Assembly: GCF_004365875.1 (NCBI RefSeq)
Contig: NZ_SODF01000001.1
Span: 806,001-870,000, forward strand
Reading direction: 5' to 3'
Length of the DNA stretch: 64,000 nucleotides
Source: Kribbella kalugense
GTDB taxonomy: Bacteria > Actinomycetota > Actinomycetes > Propionibacteriales > Kribbellaceae
Shown here: positions 42,821-52,538 of the stretch, in pieces
Numbering within the stretch: the stretch's first letter is position 1
Layout: each line of letters starts with the position of its first letter
Position numbers and translations under genes: made by a program
Notes under the pieces: generated by a model
Told to the model about the DNA's origin: nothing
The model's database searches: none
Seen by the model: only the letters and a program-made list of their open reading frames with translations

Positions 42821-43845
42821 AGTGCGCGTGTCCGTCGCAGGACGGCTGCCAGCAAGGAGGGCGCGCCGATGAAGGCGGTCACGATGCCGACCTCCAACTC
42901 GCCCGGCGGCGCGACTACCCGACCCAGGATGTCGGCAGTCAGCACGAGCGCCGGCCCCGCCAACACGGAGTACCCAACGAGACGCACAGTGTCCGGCCCG
43001 ACCCACCACCTCAGGAGTTGGGGGACCGCGAGCCCGACGAAGCTGATCGGCCCGGCGGCCGCCGTCGCGGCCCCGCTCGCCAGAATGACCGCGAGGAAGC
43101 CGAGCCCACGGGTCCAGGCGACGCGGACACCGAGCGCAGCGCCGAGTTCATCACCGAAGGCCAGCGCATTGAGCGGACGGCCGAGCGTGAGCGCCAGTCC
43201 AATCGCCACGACGGAGAACGGCAGTACGGCGGTGGCGACGTCGGAGCCGCGATCGGCGAGCGAGCCGACGACCCAGAAGCGGTACGAATCGAAGGTCGTC
43301 GAGTCGAACTGGGTGACGATGCCGGTCGCGGCGCTGATACTCGCCGAGATGGCCGCACCGGCCAGGACCAGCCGGATGCGTCCCTGATCGCCGGCATCGC
43401 GACCGGCCAACCAGTACACCAGAGCCGCCGCGATGGCTGACCCAACGAAGGCGAACCAGGCGTAGCCACTGACCGAGGTCACGCCGAGCAGCGAGATGGC
43501 TAGTACGACGGTCAGCGCTGCGCCGGCGTTGACTCCGAGCAGACCGGGCTCGGCAAGCCGGTTCCGGGTCAGCGCCTGCATGATCACGCCCGCGACGGCG
43601 AGATCGGCGCCTACCAGAACCGCAAGCACGGTCCGCGGCATCCGCAGGCGCCAGACGATGATCGAGGCCGCGTCCCCATCAGGCGCGAAGACCGCGTGAC
43701 CAACCTGTCCCAGGCTGAGCGGGCGGGAACCGATGGCCAGGCTGACAAAGCCGAGTCCGACCACGAGCGCGAGCAGGCCGACCCAAAGCACGCCAGACCG
43801 CTTCTGCCGCACCCGAACGGACGACTCCGCAGTCGCCAGCCCCAC
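42817..43845 (-). CDS. FecCD-family siderophore ABC permease (first gene of operon)
   Basis: 342 residues from a GTG with GGAGGTGGAGC upstream. Hallmarks: RMPRTVLAVLVGADLAVAGV, MQALTRNRLAEPGLLGVNAG, FWVVGSLADRG and GPISFVGLAVPQLLRW. It begins an operon of two permeases and a binding lipoprotein. An iron box lies 20 bases before the start, so import should be derepressed when iron is scarce. No ATPase gene is present at the locus. Confidence 0.93.
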   Translation of the reverse strand: MGLATAESSVRVRQKRSGVLWVGLLALVVGLGFVSLAIGSRPLSLGQVGHAVFAPDGDAASIIVWRLRMPRTVLAVLVGADLAVAGVIMQALTRNRLAEPGLLGVNAGAALTVVLAISLLGVTSVSGYAWFAFVGSAIAAALVYWLAGRDAGDQGRIRLVLAGAAISASISAATGIVTQFDSTTFDSYRFWVVGSLADRGSDVATAVLPFSVVAIGLALTLGRPLNALAFGDELGAALGVRVAWTRGLGFLAVILASGAATAAAGPISFVGLAVPQLLRWWVGPDTVRLVGYSVLAGPALVLTADILGRVVAPPGELEVGIVTAFIGAPSLLAAVLRRTRAL

Positions 43846-43864
43846 GCTCCACCTCCGCCACGTC

Positions 43865-43883
43865 TTAGCGAAGGCTTACCTTA
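43865..43883. promoter_or_regulatory. IdeR/DmdR-type iron box
   Basis: TTAGCGAAGGCTTACCTTA agrees at 14 of 19 positions with the actinobacterial iron-box consensus TTAGGTTAGGCTAACCTAA. It lies 20 bases upstream of the first siderophore permease start. Binding of the iron-loaded repressor here would switch off the operon. Confidence 0.75.
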
Positions 43884-43925
43884 CCTCGGCCGCTCGAAGG
43901 CTCCGTCCGGCGGCTCCCACGGCGG

Positions 43926-45524
43926 TCAGTCGACGACGGCGGGTGGTGCGCCCTCCTCGACGACGTCCGGCTTGGGTTGTTTGCGCGGGAGCATCAGGGC
44001 CGGCACCAAGGTGATGACCACCAGCACCCAGGCGACCCAGTAGCTATGGGCGAACGAGTTGGCCGCATCGACGAGCCCGCGGGCGATGGCGGCCGGGTCG
44101 ATGTGGAGCTGGGCCAGGCTGTCCGGCCGGGTGTTGGACAGGATCGCCGCTTGCGTCTCACGGAGGCCTGCGCCCAGGCCGGGGACGTTCTGCGTACCGG
44201 GGATGATCGGCGAGTTGTTCAGCTGGTTGGTCAGGATGACCGACATCGTCGCGACGCCGACCGAGGAGGCGATCTGCTGGGAAATGTTGAGCAGCGTCGA
44301 CCCGCGCGCGACCTGATGCCCGGTGAGCGTCCTGAGTGCCGTGGTGAACAGCGGCATCATCGTGCCGCCCATCCCGAAGCCCATCACGACCAGCATCGCG
44401 ATGATCAGCAGGTACGGCGTAGTTGCGGTGATCTGGGTCAGGCCGAACATGCCCACGACGATCAGCGCCAGCCCGACAGGCACGATTCGTCCGACAGGGA
44501 CCTTGTCCACGAGCCGTCCGGCGATCGGCATGGTCACCATGGCTCCGAGTCCTTGCGGCGCGACCAGGAGGCCCGCGTGCAATGTGGACTCACCACGGAT
44601 CTGCTGGAAGTACGTCGGTACCAGCAGAAGGCCACCGAAGAACGCGGCGGCGAACAAGAACATCGTGATGATCGAGATGGTGAGGTTGCGATCGCGGAAC
44701 AGCCGCAGATCGAGCAGCGGATGCTCCGGCCGGAACGAGTGCCAGACGAAGGCCCCCATCAGCAGCACCCCGGCCAGCATCGAGAGCCAGACCCGAGGCG
44801 CTGTGAAGTCGCCGCCCTCGGCCGGCAGCGAGGAGACGCCGAAGAGGAACAGCGCCAGTCCGGGGGACATCAGCGCGACGCCGAGGAGGTCGAGCGACTC
44901 CGTCCGCTGTGCGTTGTCCCTGGCCAGGGCGCGCCAGGCGTAGATCAGCGCGATCACGCCGAGCGGCACGTTGATCAGGAAGATCCAGTGCCAGCTCGCC
45001 ACCTGGATCAGCCAGCCACCCAGGATCGGTCCCGCGATCGGGCCGAGCAGCATGGGTACGCCGAGGATGGCCATCAGGCGGCCCATCCGGTGCGGTCCCG
45101 CGGCCCGCGTCATGATCGTCATCCCGAGTGGCATCAGCATGCCGCCGCCCAGCCCCTGCAGGACCCGGAAGCCGATCAGCATGTTGATACTCGTCGCGGT
45201 CGCACACAGAGCGGAGCCGGCCGTGAACAGGAAGATCGCGGTCATGTAGAGCCGCTTCGTCCCGAACCGGTCCGCCGCCCATCCGGTCAACGGGATGACG
45301 GTCGCCAGCGCGAGCGTGTACGCCGTGACAGTCCAGGCGACGGTCGAGTAGGCGACCGGACTGTCCGGCGTACCGAACTCGGCCTGGAACGTCGGCAGCG
45401 CGACGTTGACCACCGTGATGTCGAGGATCGACATGATGGCGCCGAGCACCACCACACCGGCGATCTTCAGGACGGCGGCATCGATATTGTCGGGATAATC
45501 AGGTTGAGTCGCAGACTGGCTCAT
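43926..45524 (-). CDS. MFS transporter, DHA2/EmrB-QacA family (14 TM)
   Basis: 532 residues from the ATG at 45524. Fourteen hydrophobic helices. Family motifs: IMSILDITVVNVALPTFQ in helix 1 (motif D1), GWAADRFGTKRLYM (motif A), and GPILGGWLIQ (motif C, typical of drug/H+ antiporters). It should export drugs or metabolites by proton antiport. Its stop is 80 bases before the siderophore permease start on the same strand; an export role for a siderophore is possible but unsupported. Confidence 0.93.
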   Translation of the reverse strand: MSQSATQPDYPDNIDAAVLKIAGVVVLGAIMSILDITVVNVALPTFQAEFGTPDSPVAYSTVAWTVTAYTLALATVIPLTGWAADRFGTKRLYMTAIFLFTAGSALCATATSINMLIGFRVLQGLGGGMLMPLGMTIMTRAAGPHRMGRLMAILGVPMLLGPIAGPILGGWLIQVASWHWIFLINVPLGVIALIYAWRALARDNAQRTESLDLLGVALMSPGLALFLFGVSSLPAEGGDFTAPRVWLSMLAGVLLMGAFVWHSFRPEHPLLDLRLFRDRNLTISIITMFLFAAAFFGGLLLVPTYFQQIRGESTLHAGLLVAPQGLGAMVTMPIAGRLVDKVPVGRIVPVGLALIVVGMFGLTQITATTPYLLIIAMLVVMGFGMGGTMMPLFTTALRTLTGHQVARGSTLLNISQQIASSVGVATMSVILTNQLNNSPIIPGTQNVPGLGAGLRETQAAILSNTRPDSLAQLHIDPAAIARGLVDAANSFAHSYWVAWVLVVITLVPALMLPRKQPKPDVVEEGAPPAVVD

Positions 45525-45661
45525 GGGTGGATCCCCCCTCGGCACGAATCACAACGCTGCCGAGCCTACGCGCCAACCCACACCCCACACGAGCAAATTC
45601 CCCGAGTCAGTCGACGGCGAGCTGGTGACGGTCGGTGAAGGTTCCAGGGACGGCGTACACG

Positions 45662-46363
45662 TCAATCGGCGTTGCGGACTCCCTCTGCTGCGTCGCGGAT
45701 GAGTTGGGCGGTCTCGTCGGGGTGGGAGACCATCGCGAGGTGGCCGGAGTCGACCTCGATGGTGGTCGCGCCCATCCGGTTCGCGAACAGGCGTTCCGCG
45801 TCCGGCGGGATGGCTTGGTCCCCGGCGCCGACCAGATACCAGGTCGGCAGCGACTTCCAGGCCGGTACGCCGATCACATCGGCGAACGCGGAGACGGCGA
45901 GCGGTTGCTGTACGGCGTACAGCACGTTGGCCTGGACCGGGTCGACGCCGGAGGCGAAGTGGTTGACGAAGTCGTCCTCGGACAGCCAGCCGAAGCCCTG
46001 CTTGTCGGTGAACAGGTGCTCGAGTGCCGGGGTCGTGGGTCCTTGGGAGAGCAGGCCGCCCAGGGACTCACCGTTGTCGAGCCCGAACGCCGCGATGTAG
46101 ACCAGGCCGGCCACGTTCGGGGCCTCGGAGCCCAGGGCGGTGGCGATCTGACCGCCGTACGAGTGCCCGACGACGATCGTCGCGCCGTCCTGGAGTTCGA
46201 GCACGTGCCGCAGCCTGGCCACGTCATCGGCCAGCGAAGTCAGTGGGAACTGTGGCGCGGTCACGTGGTAGCCGTCAGCCTGCAAGCGCTCGATGACGCC
46301 GCTCCAGCAGGAGCCGTCCGCCCAGGCGCCATGGACGAGAAGAATGTTCGGTCGCGTACTCAT
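45662..46363 (-). CDS. Alpha/beta hydrolase (EstC/salicylate-esterase-like)
   Basis: 233 residues from the ATG at 46363, with GGAAGGA upstream. Motifs: ILLVHGAWADGSCWSGVIE, nucleophile elbow VVGHSYGG, acid in YLVGAGDQAIPP and histidine in VDSGHLAMVSHPD. The short size and HGAW/HSYGG pattern match small esterases of the methylesterase/EstC group. It is divergent from the LuxR ATPase at 46485, which may control it; the MFS gene is downstream on the same strand, 137 bases away. Confidence 0.9.
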   Translation of the reverse strand: MSTRPNILLVHGAWADGSCWSGVIERLQADGYHVTAPQFPLTSLADDVARLRHVLELQDGATIVVGHSYGGQIATALGSEAPNVAGLVYIAAFGLDNGESLGGLLSQGPTTPALEHLFTDKQGFGWLSEDDFVNHFASGVDPVQANVLYAVQQPLAVSAFADVIGVPAWKSLPTWYLVGAGDQAIPPDAERLFANRMGATTIEVDSGHLAMVSHPDETAQLIRDAAEGVRNAD

Positions 46364-46484
46364 CTCGGGCTGTCCTTCCGTAGGAGTCGCTGCCATGCTT
46401 GCCAGCCGGTGGCGATCTGGGTATCCGCAGGTTGACTGCACCCCTCCACGAAGCTCGTATGCTGGCTGCGATCGAGGGGGCGAG

Positions 46485-49184
46485 GTGGCCATCGGGTTGA
46501 TCGGGCGGGACAGCGAGCTCAAGTGGCTGTCAGATCTCCTGGACGCGCCACCGGCGACCAGCCAGGTCCAGGTCTTGCTGGGCGAGCCGGGTCTGGGCAA
46601 GACCGTGCTCCTGACCGAGCTGACCAGACAGGCCGCGTCCCAAGGCCGGAGGGTACTCAGCGTTGCCGGTCGAGTCTCCGAGCGTGACCTGGCCTTCGCC
46701 GGGCTGCATCAGTTGTTGCGGCCGGTCCTGGAGCGCGTTCCGACGCTGCCCGATCGGCAATCCCAGGCCCTGCTGAGCGCGTTCGGTCTGACCGACGACC
46801 CGGTCCCACCCGATGCGCTCCTGATCGGCATCGCCGTACTGACGCTGTTGTCGGCGGTCGCCAGCGATGCTCCGTTGCTCGTGGTCGTCGACGACAGCCA
46901 GTGGTTGGACCGTGCGTCGCTCGACAGTCTTGCGTTCGCTGCGCGGCGACTGGACACCGAGCCGCTCGTGCTCGTGCTCGCCGCCCGCGGTGTCACCGCT
47001 CCGCCCGGAATCGACTTCCCGGAGCTCGTCCTCAAGCCTTTGAGTACGCCGGAAGCCGGGCTGCTGCTCGATGACCAACCGGACCCACCGCGTGGCCGAG
47101 CCCGCGAGCAGGTACTACTGCAGGCACGCGGAAACCCGCTCGCGCTGATCGAGTTGTCGAAGGCAATCGCCGCCGACCCGAGCGCCGGCCGGCGTTGGAC
47201 CGCCGAGCCCTTGCCACTGACCGAGCGCCTGACCAGCGTGCTGGCTACGCAGTACGGCGTACTGCCCGCGTCCGCACGGGCCGCGCTGCTGCTCGTCGCG
47301 GTGGCGGACAGCCCGGACGTGGCCGCGCGGCTTCCCGGGCTCACGCTGGGACCGGCTGAGCAGGCCGGGCTGATCCGGCTGAGCGAATCCGGCCCGCAGT
47401 TCGCGCATCCGCTGGTACGGGCGGCGATCTATCACGCGGTCCCGTTCGCCGAGCGGGCTGCGGCGCACCTGGCTGTCGCGGAGATCCTGCACGACCAACC
47501 CGATCGATACGGCTGGCACCTCGCGGCAGCGGCGCTCGAGCCCGATGAAAAGCTCGCCGTACTCCTCGAAGACACCGCGATGCAGGCGCAGCGGCGAGGT
47601 GGTGCCGCGGCTGCCGCACGAGCCCTGGAACGGGCGGCCGAACTCAGCCCTGCCGAAGACGACCAGGCTCGACGGTTGCTGGCCGCGGCCGGTCTTGCGT
47701 TGGCGGCCGGTCAGGCGGACTGGGTCCAGGACCTCGCGCGCCGGGTCCTTGCCGTGACCGCCGATCCGCATCTGCGCGTCGCCGCCCAGCAGCGGATCGG
47801 ATGGGCGCTGGTTTGGTCCAACCAGCATGCGGCCGCGCTGACGACCCTGTTGGCTGTCGTAGAGGAGGCGTCGCCCGAGCTCCCGATCGTCGCCTGGGAT
47901 GCGATCGGCCTGGCCGCCACCGTCGCGTATCAATCCGGCGCACCCGCCGACCGGGCCGCCGTCGTACGCGCGATCGACCGGCTGCCCGAGCCTGCGCAGC
48001 CAACTGCGGACTGGCCGGACGGTCTCGCGGACGAAGAGCGGATCTGGGTACGGGCGTGCACCAACCCGGTGGCTGGGCACGCGGACGGCGTTGAGCTGCT
48101 ACAACGGATCGTGACGCGGCCAGTGACCGATCTGGCGAAGGTTGGCGCGGCGGCCTGGCTCCTCGACGAGACCGAACTCGCAGTCCGGCTGCTGCGCGAG
48201 GCGGTCGATCGGCAACGTGCTCCCGGCACCGTGGGTCGCGCTGCGGCGGCGCTGTCCGCGCTGCAATGGGCTTGCATCGACACCGGCCGGTGGGACGAAG
48301 CGCTCGCGGCGGCCCGCGAGGCGGCGGACGCGGCGGCGGCGTACCGGATGGAATTGGTTGCCGCGACGGCGGATCTCTGTGTGGCATCGGTCAACGCCTT
48401 GCGTGGCGAGCACGTGTCATCGCTGCTGGCCAGTGCGGCGGCGTACGCCGACTGGCGGGAGTACCGGTCGGTGGCCGCGCGCGCCCATCACGCAGAGGGT
48501 ATGGCGGCGTTTGCCCAGGGCAACGTTCAGGCGGCGTATGCCCAACTGAGACAGCTGTTCGACGAGGCGGGTACGCCGATACACCACCACGTCTCCTATC
48601 TGGCTGTCGCCGACCTCGCGGCCGCCGCGGTCCGGACCGAGGATCGGCTCGAAGCGCGGACCCTCCTCGAGCCCGCGCTGATGACGATCGAGGAGACCAG
48701 CGGACCACGACTGCAGCAGCTCGCCGCTCGGGCTCGTGCGCTGCTCGCCGAACCGGTCGACGCCGAGTCCTACTTCGAGAAGGCGCTGGCCGATCCCGCG
48801 GGGGAGCAGTGGCCGTTCGAGCGGGCCCTGTTGCGGCTCGACTACGGCGGCTGGTTGCGCCGGCAGCGACGGATCAACGACGCCAAGCCGATCCTCGCGG
48901 CGGCCCTCGACACCTTTCGCCGCCTGGGTACGACGCCGTGGACCAAACGGGCCGAGTCCGAACTGCGGGCCAGCGGCGTACTCGATGCGCCAACGGCACC
49001 CAACGCCCTGGCCGAACTCACCGCACAACAACGCGAAATCATCCTCCTCGCCGCCCGCGGCCTGACCAACGCCGAGATCGGCGACCGCCTGTTCCTCTCA
49101 CCCCGCACGGTCGCCTCTCACCTCTACCGCGCGTACCCCAAACTCGGCATCGCCGGCCGCCACCAACTCCACGACCTTCTCTAG
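46485..49184 (+). CDS. Large ATP-binding LuxR-family (LAL) transcriptional regulator
   Basis: 899 residues from the GTG at 46485, with GAGGGGGCGAG upstream; the frame is open to 46293 but homologues begin near VAIGLIGRDSELKWL. Walker A GEPGLGKT is near residue 34; Walker B is LLVVVDDSQWLD. TPR-like helices fill the middle. The C-terminal HTH reads LTAQQREIILLAARGLTNAE then IGDRLFLSPRTVASHLYRAY. Its closest relative in this window is the protein at 4761-7265 (the TVASHL-Y-PKLGIA tail is shared). It ends in the same CTAG as the convergent response regulator gene. Confidence 0.93.
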   Translation: MAIGLIGRDSELKWLSDLLDAPPATSQVQVLLGEPGLGKTVLLTELTRQAASQGRRVLSVAGRVSERDLAFAGLHQLLRPVLERVPTLPDRQSQALLSAFGLTDDPVPPDALLIGIAVLTLLSAVASDAPLLVVVDDSQWLDRASLDSLAFAARRLDTEPLVLVLAARGVTAPPGIDFPELVLKPLSTPEAGLLLDDQPDPPRGRAREQVLLQARGNPLALIELSKAIAADPSAGRRWTAEPLPLTERLTSVLATQYGVLPASARAALLLVAVADSPDVAARLPGLTLGPAEQAGLIRLSESGPQFAHPLVRAAIYHAVPFAERAAAHLAVAEILHDQPDRYGWHLAAAALEPDEKLAVLLEDTAMQAQRRGGAAAAARALERAAELSPAEDDQARRLLAAAGLALAAGQADWVQDLARRVLAVTADPHLRVAAQQRIGWALVWSNQHAAALTTLLAVVEEASPELPIVAWDAIGLAATVAYQSGAPADRAAVVRAIDRLPEPAQPTADWPDGLADEERIWVRACTNPVAGHADGVELLQRIVTRPVTDLAKVGAAAWLLDETELAVRLLREAVDRQRAPGTVGRAAAALSALQWACIDTGRWDEALAAAREAADAAAAYRMELVAATADLCVASVNALRGEHVSSLLASAAAYADWREYRSVAARAHHAEGMAAFAQGNVQAAYAQLRQLFDEAGTPIHHHVSYLAVADLAAAAVRTEDRLEARTLLEPALMTIEETSGPRLQQLAARARALLAEPVDAESYFEKALADPAGEQWPFERALLRLDYGGWLRRQRRINDAKPILAAALDTFRRLGTTPWTKRAESELRASGVLDAPTAPNALAELTAQQREIILLAARGLTNAEIGDRLFLSPRTVASHLYRAYPKLGIAGRHQLHDLL

Positions 49185-49825
49185 CCCTGCAATGCCGCGA
49201 GTACGGCGAGAACGCGGCGGTGATCGTCCTGCGCGCCATGTAGCCCGAGCTTGCTGAAGATGTTCGCGATGTGACTCTCGACCGTCTTGAGGCTGACCGT
49301 CAACCGGTTCGCGATCGCCGAGTTGGACCGGCCTTCGGCCATCAGCGCCAGTACGTCGCGTTCCCGTTCCGTCAACGCTGCAAGGGGATCGGTGGCCGAG
49401 TCCGCACGCATCAGGTGCCGCACGATCTCCGGGTCAAGCGCCGTACCGCCGGCCGCAATCGTGCGCAGTGCGCCCATCAGCGTCTCGACGTCGACGACCC
49501 GGTCCTTGAGCAGGTAGCCGAACCGCGCGGCGTGATGCTGAAGCAGCTGGGAGGCGAAGTGGGTCTCGACCGCCTGGGACAGCAGGAGTACGCCGAGACC
49601 AGGCATCCGGCCGCGGAGCTCGATCGCCGCTGCCGCGCCTTCGTGCGTGTACGTCGGCGGCATCCGGATGTCGACGATCGCGATGTCGGGCAGGTGCCGA
49701 TCGACGGCCGCGATCAATCCGGTGCCGTCGGCAACGGTTTCGCAGACCTCGACGCCGGACTCGGCCAACAGCCGAGCCAAACCCTCCCGGAGCAGGGCGG
49801 AGTCGTCCGCGATCACTACCCGCAT
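49181..49825 (-). CDS. NarL/LuxR-type response regulator
   Basis: 214 residues. Receiver: VVIADDSALLREG, phospho-acceptor Asp in IAIVDIRMPP, Lys in YLLKDRV. HTH: LTERERDVLALMAEGRSNSA then IANRLTVSLKTVESHIANIF. It overlaps the sensor kinase stop by 10 bases, so the two are translationally coupled and should form a pair. The 3' end shares CTAG with the LAL regulator. Confidence 0.93.
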   Translation of the reverse strand: MRVVIADDSALLREGLARLLAESGVEVCETVADGTGLIAAVDRHLPDIAIVDIRMPPTYTHEGAAAAIELRGRMPGLGVLLLSQAVETHFASQLLQHHAARFGYLLKDRVVDVETLMGALRTIAAGGTALDPEIVRHLMRADSATDPLAALTERERDVLALMAEGRSNSAIANRLTVSLKTVESHIANIFSKLGLHGAQDDHRRVLAVLAALQG

Positions 49826-51741
49826 GGCAGCACCGCTTCGACTCGAGTCCCGCCGCCGGGCTGGCTACACGCAGACAGCACTCCGCCGAGGGCCGCGACT
49901 CGGTCGGCAAGACCTTGCAGTCCGCGACCGCGGGGATCCACTCCACCCAGCCCTTCATCGAGTACGGCGACGTGCAGCTCGGCCTGGTCAGCTGAGACGC
50001 GGATCGTCACCTCGTCCACCCCGGCGTGCTTGACGGCATTCGAGACCGCCTCCGCGATCACGAACCAGGCTGCGCTCTCCACTGATGCCGAGAACCGCTG
50101 ATCGATCACGTCGAGCTTCATCCGCACCGGGATCCGACTGGCCAACTCATCGGTCGCCGCTCGCAGACCACCTCCGGCTAACGCGGCCGGTTGCAACCCG
50201 CTGGCCAGGTCGCGGAGTTCCTGCATCGTCAGAGCGAGATCCGTGATGGCCTGATCGACCTCAGCCCGCAGTACCGCTTCAGCGCCGTTGACCCGAGCCG
50301 AACGGAGCTGAAGTGCGATCGCGAGGATCCGCTGCTGCGCGCCGTCGTGGAGGTCGCGCTCCATCCGGCGGCGTTCCTCCAGATGCGCACCGGCGAGCCG
50401 GGCCCGCGACTCGGTGATCTGCTCGACCTGCTTGGCGAGTTCCGCCCGCAGACCCAGGTTGTCGATCTCCGCGGCCGCCTCCTGAACAAGGGCTTCCACA
50501 ACCGTCCGCTCAGAGCGCGCCGGGTCGAACTCGACGAGTGCACTCACCTGCCCCCGGCGTACGACATCAACTACGTCCGAGCTGGGCACTGCGGCGCGCC
50601 CGTCCGCGGTGACCCAGCCGCCGTCGGAACGGAAGAGAGCGCGCACCCGCGGATCTCCGGTCGCCTCGATCAGCAATGCCCCGAGCTCGGGCGCCGGCGA
50701 CTGCGCGAGCCCGGCCCGCACCACCTGAACGGCGTCGAACCGACGGCGGTTGAAGCGCCGGTCGACCACTCGACGCGCCCACAGGTACGCCGGCCGCGCG
50801 ACCCCGATCGCCGCCAGCGTGGCAAGGATCGTCAGCAGTTGCGAGTCAGCTCGCACGGGCAGGCTCTTGGTGATCACGACGACCACGAGGGCGAAGACAG
50901 CGAGGACCGCGCCGGTCGAGATCGCGTACGCCGTGGAGTCGATGACGATCCGCTCCACGTCGTACAAGCGGTACTTCGCCACCGACAAAGCGGCACCAAG
51001 CGCAAGGGTGATGACGCAGATACTCAGCACCCAACCGGCCAGGTCGTCGAACCCGGCGTACGACGCAACGAACGACGCGATCACGATCGGCGCGATCGGC
51101 GTTGCTCCGGCGACCAGCCAGAGCAACTGCTGGCGAGCCTCACCTCTGGCCCGACGGAAGGCGGCCGCGAGGACGTAGACCGAGGCAAGGAGGCAGAGGC
51201 CGAGCACGATCACCGCAATGAACGCGAGCACTTTCATCAGACTGCCTGCGATTGCCCAGGGGCTGACAATGCCGTCGTACGGCGGTTCGAGTGGCGTGGA
51301 GCGAAGCAGGGCGGCGATTTGGAAGACCACGCCGGAGACGACCGTGAGGATCGGGAGTGCGCGCGACGAGGGGCGGACGGCGGGGGTGAACTGGAGGCCT
51401 AGCGCGAGGAAGACGAACCACCAGACGAAGCTGCTGTCGCTGAAGGTGGCGATCAGCGCGGCGTGGTCCGGTCCGGGCGTGGAGGCCACGTACACGTCGG
51501 TGAACCCGCTCCAGGTCAGGGCCGTGCCGAGCCCGAGGAACGCCCAGCCGGCGGGCTGGTCGACGACGCTCCAGGTGAGGAAGACGCCGACCGCCCAGCA
51601 GACCAGCATGGCGACGAGGTAGAGGACGTCCGACGGGCCGGCGATGAGGCGGCCGTGGTGGACCGCGAGCTGGGCGACGCAGAGTACGGGTGCGAGCGGC
51701 CAGGTGACCGCTCGCACCAGTACCCTCCCGGTCCTCCCCAT
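49816..51741 (-). CDS. Membrane sensor histidine kinase (NarX/DesK-like HisKA_3 type)
   Basis: 641 residues from the ATG at 51741. The N-terminal half has about eight hydrophobic helices (for example LYLVAMLVCWAVGVFLTWSV). The dimerisation/phospho-acceptor motif is ERRRMERDLHDGAQQRILAI, with the histidine in DLHDG. The ATPase domain has an N-box (VIAEAVSNAVKHAGVDEVTI) and a G-box (GRGLQGLADRVAALGG). It phosphorylates the NarL-type regulator encoded next. The stimulus is unknown; the sensor part is integral to the membrane. Confidence 0.92.
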   Translation of the reverse strand: MGRTGRVLVRAVTWPLAPVLCVAQLAVHHGRLIAGPSDVLYLVAMLVCWAVGVFLTWSVVDQPAGWAFLGLGTALTWSGFTDVYVASTPGPDHAALIATFSDSSFVWWFVFLALGLQFTPAVRPSSRALPILTVVSGVVFQIAALLRSTPLEPPYDGIVSPWAIAGSLMKVLAFIAVIVLGLCLLASVYVLAAAFRRARGEARQQLLWLVAGATPIAPIVIASFVASYAGFDDLAGWVLSICVITLALGAALSVAKYRLYDVERIVIDSTAYAISTGAVLAVFALVVVVITKSLPVRADSQLLTILATLAAIGVARPAYLWARRVVDRRFNRRRFDAVQVVRAGLAQSPAPELGALLIEATGDPRVRALFRSDGGWVTADGRAAVPSSDVVDVVRRGQVSALVEFDPARSERTVVEALVQEAAAEIDNLGLRAELAKQVEQITESRARLAGAHLEERRRMERDLHDGAQQRILAIALQLRSARVNGAEAVLRAEVDQAITDLALTMQELRDLASGLQPAALAGGGLRAATDELASRIPVRMKLDVIDQRFSASVESAAWFVIAEAVSNAVKHAGVDEVTIRVSADQAELHVAVLDEGLGGVDPRGRGLQGLADRVAALGGVLSACSQPGGGTRVEAVLPCG

Positions 51742-51875
51742 CTCGTCATAGTGGCAGCAAAATCGCCCGGTGTACTCAGGGACAGCCCTGATCCGAAGAC
51801 CGGTGCCCACTCCGTCGTACCTGCGGCGCGAAAGTTCGACGCTGGACGGACTCACTCGAACCTAGGAGTCTTGTC

Positions 51876-52538
51876 ATGGCAACCATCACCCGTACCTCAA
51901 CCGCCAGGACCTCAGCAGCGAAGGTCGCGTCCGCCGCGTCGGTTCTCTTCGCGATCGCCCTCTTCTGGACGGTCGCCAGCGTCGATGTTCCGCACAAGGC
52001 GAACGACGCGAAGCTGCTCGATTGGTGGCAGCAGAGCAGCAACCAGCTGTCCGGCATCGTTTCGCAGTACTGCGCGATCGCGGCGGCCCTGTTGTTCGTC
52101 GTACTCATCAACTACGTCAGGACGCTCACCGCGAAGACCGACGCCGTGCAGTGGTCGGCGTTCGCGCGCTCGATGGGCCTGATCTTCAGTACGACGCTGC
52201 TTGTGTCCGCGGCGCTGCGCGGAGTGATCGGGCACATGATGAAGATCGACGGCGAGCCGTTGCCGGGCCTCGACGTACTGCGGTACTCGACGGCACTCAA
52301 CTACGACCTGATCGGCAGCGTCACGATGACGGCTCTGGGGCTGACGATTCTCGCCGTGTCTGTTGTCGTCGTACGGACGGTGGTTCTGGCCAAGTGGTTC
52401 GGGTACGTCGGGCTGGTGTGCTCGGTGATCATCCTGGTCGCGAGCGCGGCGATGATCGGCCAGTACACGATCATCCTGTCGCTGATCTGGTCCCTCTGCC
52501 TCAGCGTCGCGATCTGGCGCCGGCCGGCCACCAGCTGA
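51876..52538 (+). CDS. Four- to five-helix membrane protein of unknown function
   Basis: 220 residues with CTAGGAG before the ATG. Hydrophobic segments: VLFAIALFWTVASV, AIAAALLFVVLINYV, MGLIFSTTLLVSAALRGVIG, MTALGLTILAVSVVVVRTVV and a final pair. No catalytic motif or known domain is recognised. It is divergent from the sensor kinase (134 bases between starts), so it could be a target of that two-component system. Confidence 0.78.
   Translation: MATITRTSTARTSAAKVASAASVLFAIALFWTVASVDVPHKANDAKLLDWWQQSSNQLSGIVSQYCAIAAALLFVVLINYVRTLTAKTDAVQWSAFARSMGLIFSTTLLVSAALRGVIGHMMKIDGEPLPGLDVLRYSTALNYDLIGSVTMTALGLTILAVSVVVVRTVVLAKWFGYVGLVCSVIILVASAAMIGQYTIILSLIWSLCLSVAIWRRPATS

Noticed and set aside
43977..45638. 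553-codon plus-strand frame opposite the MFS transporter
   Set aside because: Rich in His, Arg and Asp without helices or motifs; the transporter on the other strand is unambiguous.
46432..46463. TTGACT and TATGCT as promoter of the LuxR gene at 46485
   Set aside because: The spacer is 20 bases, too long for a standard promoter.
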